Positions 4,150 through 6,613 of a stretch of 6,613 nt of DNA are shown here, piece by piece. The notes under the pieces were generated by a model that worked only from the letters and a program-made list of their open reading frames with translations, ran no database searches and was not told the DNA's origin. Origin of the DNA: an uncultured Actinomycetes bacterium. GTDB taxonomy: Bacteria; Actinomycetota; Acidimicrobiia; Acidimicrobiales; Acidimicrobilacustridaceae. Both the position numbers and the translations under genes were made by a program. Every line of letters starts with the position of its first letter. Position 1 is the stretch's first letter. The stretch is taken from positions 1 through 6,613 of the forward strand of contig CAMFLJ010000215.1 of NCBI GenBank assembly GCA_945957335.1, given 5' to 3'.

Positions 4150-6555
4150 ATGGCAGACGCCATCTCCACCGAGGCCCTGATCCCGGGCGCCCCGGACAAG
4201 ACCCTGACCTTCTCGACCGGCAAGCTCGCCGGCCTGGCCGACGGTGCCGTCGAGGTCCAGATCGGTGACACCGTCATCCTGGTCACCGCCACCGCCGCCA
4301 AGTCGGCCCGCGAGGGCGCGGACTTCTTCCCGCTCACCGTCGACATCGAGGAGCGCATGTACGCCGCCGGGCGCATCCCCGGCTCGTTCTTCCGTCGTGA
4401 GGGCAAGGCCCCCGACCAGGCCATCCTCACCTGCCGCCTGATGGACCGCCCGCTGCGCCCGTGCTTCCCCGACGGGTTCCGCAACGAGGTCCACGTGGTG
4501 GGCACCACCCTCGCCGCCGACCTCGTGAACCCCCACGACGTCCCGGCCATCAACGGCGCCTCCGCCGCCCTGATGCTCTCGGGCATCCCCTTCGACGGCC
4601 CCATCGGCGCCGTCCGCATCGCCTTCACCACCGAGGGCACCTGGATCCCCCACCCCACCTACGAGGAGGGCGAGGAGTCCACCTTCGAGATGGTCGTGGC
4701 CGGCCGTGCGCTCGGTGACGACGACGTCGCCATCTCCATGGTCGAGGCCGGCGGCACCGAGGCCTCGTGGCCCGCCTTCCAGGACGGCGCCCCCAAGGTC
4801 GACGAGGACGTCCTCGCCGGTGGCCTCGAGGCCGCCAAGCAGTACATCCTCCAGTCGATCGCCGCCCAGAAGGCCCTCATGGCCGCCGCGGGCGTCAAGG
4901 AGCCGATGGCCTACTCGGTCACCGCCGACTACTCGCCCGAGATCCTCGCCGCCATGGAGACCAAGCGCGAGCAGATCCTCGGCACCCAGACCATCGCCGA
5001 CAAGCACGACCGCCTCGAGGCCGAGGCCGCCCTGCGCGACCAGCTCGTCGCCGAGCTCGCCCCGCAGTTCGACGGCGTCGACGGCGCCGAGAAGCAGCTC
5101 AAGGCCGCCTTCCGCTCGGTCACCAAGCAGGTCGTGCGCAGCCGCATCGTCAACGAGGGCGCCCGCATCGACGGCCGTGGCCCCAAGGACATCCGGCCGC
5201 TGTCGGCCGAGGTCGCCCTCCTCCCGTCGGTGCACGGCTCGGGCCTGTTCCAGCGTGGCGAGACCCAGGTGCTCAACGTGGCCACCCTGGGCATGCCCCG
5301 CATGGAGCAGATGATCGACGCGCTGGGCAACGTCACCCGCAAGCGCTACATGCACCACTACAACTTCCCGCCGTACTCCACCGGTGAGACCGGTTTCATG
5401 CGTGGCCCCAAGCGCCGCGAGATCGGCCACGGCATGCTCGCCGAGCGTGCCCTCGTGCCGGTGCTGCCCTCCGCCGAGGAGTTCGCCTACACGATCCGCA
5501 CCGTCTCCGACGTGCTGGCCTCGAACGGGTCCACCTCGATGGCGTCGGTCTGCGGCTCGACCCTCTCGATGATGGACGCCGGCGTGCCCCTGCGGGCCCC
5601 GGTCGCCGGCATCGCCATGGGCCTCGTGTACGCGGACGGCAAGTACACGACCCTCACCGACATCCTCGGTGCCGAGGACGCCTTCGGCGACATGGACTTC
5701 AAGGTCGCCGGCACGAGCGAGTTCGTCACCGCCCTGCAGCTCGACACCAAGATCGACGGCATCCCCGCCGACGTCCTGGCCCAGGCCCTGCAGCAGGCCA
5801 AGGAGGCCCGCCTCCAGATCCTCGAGGTCATGGCCGGCGCCATCGCCGAGCCCCGCCCCGAGGTCGGCCTCACCGCCCCGAAGATCATCAGCTTCGAGAT
5901 CCCGATGGACAAGATCGGCGAGGTCATCGGGCCCAAGGGCAAGGTCATCAACGCCATCCAGCAGGAGACCGGCGCCGACATCTCCGTCGACGACGACGGC
6001 GTCGTGGGCCGCGTGAGCATCGGCTCCACCGACGGTGGCGCGGTGGCCGAGGCCGAGCGCCAGATCCGCCTCATCCTCAACCCGCCCACCGCCGAGGTGG
6101 GCCAGACCTACACCGGCCGGGTCGTGAACGTCACCAAGTTCGGTGCGTTCGTGAACATCCTGCCGGGCCGTGACGGCCTGCTCCACATCTCCAAGATCGG
6201 TGGCGGCAAGCGCATCGACAAGGTCGAGGACGTCCTCGACCTGGGCGACTCCGTCGAGGTCCGCGTCGACGACCTCGACCCCAACGGCAAGGTGTCGCTG
6301 TCCCTGGCCTCCGCTCCCGCCCCCTCGGGCGGCGGCGACTCCGACCGTGGTGGCGACGCCGCCCCGGCCGCCGAGGCCGCCGACGACAGCGGTGCCGAGC
6401 GCGAGTACGTCTCGTTCGAGGACGCCTTCGACAGCGAGATCAGCGCCGAGCTCGGCGACCTCGGTCCCGCCTCCGACGACCGTGGCGGCGAGAGCCGTGG
6501 CGGCGGTGGCGGCCGGGGCCGTGGCGGTCGCGGGGGTGGCGGCCGTCGCCGCTGA
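4150..6555 (+). CDS. pnp: Polynucleotide phosphorylase (PNPase) with RGG-rich C-terminal extension
   Basis: This 801-residue enzyme should degrade RNA 3' to 5' by phosphorolysis, releasing nucleoside diphosphates, and can run in reverse to add tails; it works as a ring-shaped trimer. The first RNase PH-like domain carries GSFFRREGK (78-86) and DRPLRPCFP (99-107). An all-helical linker (about 215-330) follows. The second, catalytic PH domain has GLFQRGETQ (365-373), NGSTSMASVCGS (459-470) and the acidic site with D510, D516 and K518, aligning with E. coli D486, D492 and K494. A KH domain with the loop IGPKGK (593-598) and an S1 domain (about 648-720, TKFGAFVNI) bind RNA. Family members are usually 700-740 residues; the excess is a tail after 720: acidic, then a short FEDAFDSEI segment, then an RGG/GRG repeat. 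Actinobacterial homologues are often annotated GpsI for a reported guanosine pentaphosphate synthetase activity. Confidence 0.98.
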   Translation: MADAISTEALIPGAPDKTLTFSTGKLAGLADGAVEVQIGDTVILVTATAAKSAREGADFFPLTVDIEERMYAAGRIPGSFFRREGKAPDQAILTCRLMDRPLRPCFPDGFRNEVHVVGTTLAADLVNPHDVPAINGASAALMLSGIPFDGPIGAVRIAFTTEGTWIPHPTYEEGEESTFEMVVAGRALGDDDVAISMVEAGGTEASWPAFQDGAPKVDEDVLAGGLEAAKQYILQSIAAQKALMAAAGVKEPMAYSVTADYSPEILAAMETKREQILGTQTIADKHDRLEAEAALRDQLVAELAPQFDGVDGAEKQLKAAFRSVTKQVVRSRIVNEGARIDGRGPKDIRPLSAEVALLPSVHGSGLFQRGETQVLNVATLGMPRMEQMIDALGNVTRKRYMHHYNFPPYSTGETGFMRGPKRREIGHGMLAERALVPVLPSAEEFAYTIRTVSDVLASNGSTSMASVCGSTLSMMDAGVPLRAPVAGIAMGLVYADGKYTTLTDILGAEDAFGDMDFKVAGTSEFVTALQLDTKIDGIPADVLAQALQQAKEARLQILEVMAGAIAEPRPEVGLTAPKIISFEIPMDKIGEVIGPKGKVINAIQQETGADISVDDDGVVGRVSIGSTDGGAVAEAERQIRLILNPPTAEVGQTYTGRVVNVTKFGAFVNILPGRDGLLHISKIGGGKRIDKVEDVLDLGDSVEVRVDDLDPNGKVSLSLASAPAPSGGGDSDRGGDAAPAAEAADDSGAEREYVSFEDAFDSEISAELGDLGPASDDRGGESRGGGGGRGRGGRGGGGRRR
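6481..6552 (+). repeat. RGG/GRG low-complexity repeat encoding the PNPase C-terminus
   Basis: The last 24 codons of pnp encode only Arg (8) and Gly (14) apart from one Glu and one Ser, built from repeated CGTGGCGG-like units. RGG-type tails bind RNA non-specifically in many proteins. At DNA level such a run is prone to length changes by slippage, so the tail length may vary between strains. Confidence 0.8.
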
Positions 6556-6613
6556 TCCCCGTCCGGCGGGGTCGGCCCTGACCGACCCCGGCATCGAACG
6601 CTCCGAGCTGGCC
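6536..6613 (+). CDS. Possible start of the next gene (unidentified, perhaps M16 peptidase)
   Basis: An open frame, different from that of pnp, runs through the pnp end to the window edge. In-frame GTG codons at 6521 and 6536 overlap the pnp 3' end, and the last residues read LTDPGIERSELA. In many actinobacteria an M16-family zinc peptidase follows pnp, and the N-terminus of that family often has an E-R-x-x-L-x-x-G-like opening just before the first strand. Only about 26 codons are visible, with no catalytic motif and no clear SD, so the identity is inferred from context. The start is uncertain, and a non-coding reading with hairpins is the alternative. Confidence 0.35.
   Translation, partial: MAAVAADPRPAGSALTDPGIERSELA
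6557..6590 (+). terminator. Overlapping alternative hairpins just after pnp
   Basis: CCCCG (6557-6561) can pair with CGGGG (6567-6571). Alternatively CGGGGTCGG (6567-6575) pairs perfectly with CCGACCCCG (6582-6590) around a 6-nt loop. The second stem has 9 bp and is the stronger, and the two exclude each other. There is no U-tract. It could be a U-less pnp terminator or 3'-end barrier, but it would also lie inside the possible downstream reading frame. Confidence 0.35.

Noticed and set aside
4444..4470. Cysteine in the PNPase DRPLRPLF motif (DRPLRPCF here)
   Set aside because: That position varies in the family (serine or leucine are common), and the arginines that matter are kept.
3940..6594. 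Very long open frame on the minus strand across the whole of pnp (884 codons)
   Set aside because: It mirrors pnp in a GC-rich genome, where stop codons are rare in every frame. Its translation is rich in Gly, Val, Asp and His with no recognisable domain, while pnp on the plus strand is unmistakable.

Overview
This window looks like a chromosomal housekeeping segment from a high-GC Gram-positive bacterium. The third codon positions are almost all G or C, and the gene order is the classic translation/RNA-metabolism cluster rbfA-truB-ribF-rpsO-pnp. The protein signatures (a valine-type PPxVSAxK motif in TruB, an actinobacterial-style PNPase) and the TAGCGT-type -10 boxes fit Actinomycetota. My best guess is an Acidimicrobiia-like lineage, but the sequence alone does not fix the class.

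Layout. Positions 1-181 hold the 3' end of rbfA. It overlaps truB (178-1113) by 4 bp (GTGA), and ribF (1127-2077) follows with a 13-bp gap, so these three probably form one co-transcribed run: 30S maturation, tRNA pseudouridine-55 synthesis, and FMN/FAD synthesis. An 11-bp perfect inverted repeat (2081-2129) ends that run. It also lies just beyond the 3' end of a convergent gene on the minus strand, a PAPS-type sulfotransferase (2146-3426), which interrupts an otherwise ordinary cluster. A 238-bp divergent intergenic region (3427-3664) carries a candidate TAGCGT -10 box for each direction and the rpsO leader. rpsO (3665-3943, ribosomal protein S15) is followed by a strong intrinsic terminator. 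A structured 206-nt spacer with four predicted hairpins leads to pnp (4150-6555, polynucleotide phosphorylase). The last 58 bases carry mutually exclusive hairpins, and an open frame that overlaps the pnp end may be the start of the next gene.

How the genes work together. RbfA and S15 act in 30S subunit assembly, TruB modifies the T-loop of tRNA, RibF makes flavin cofactors, and PNPase degrades and processes RNA. The rpsO-pnp pairing is widely conserved. In E. coli and Streptomyces its spacer RNA is processed by RNase III and takes part in pnp control, and the hairpins here suggest similar control. The sulfotransferase has no evident link to its neighbours.

I see no mobile element, CRISPR array, tRNA, rRNA or clearly undescribed system. 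The points most worth a second look are the hairpin-rich rpsO-pnp spacer, an R-T-A-N (not P-T-A-N) riboflavin-kinase motif in RibF, the long RGG-tailed C-terminus of PNPase, and the sulfotransferase lodged inside the housekeeping cluster.
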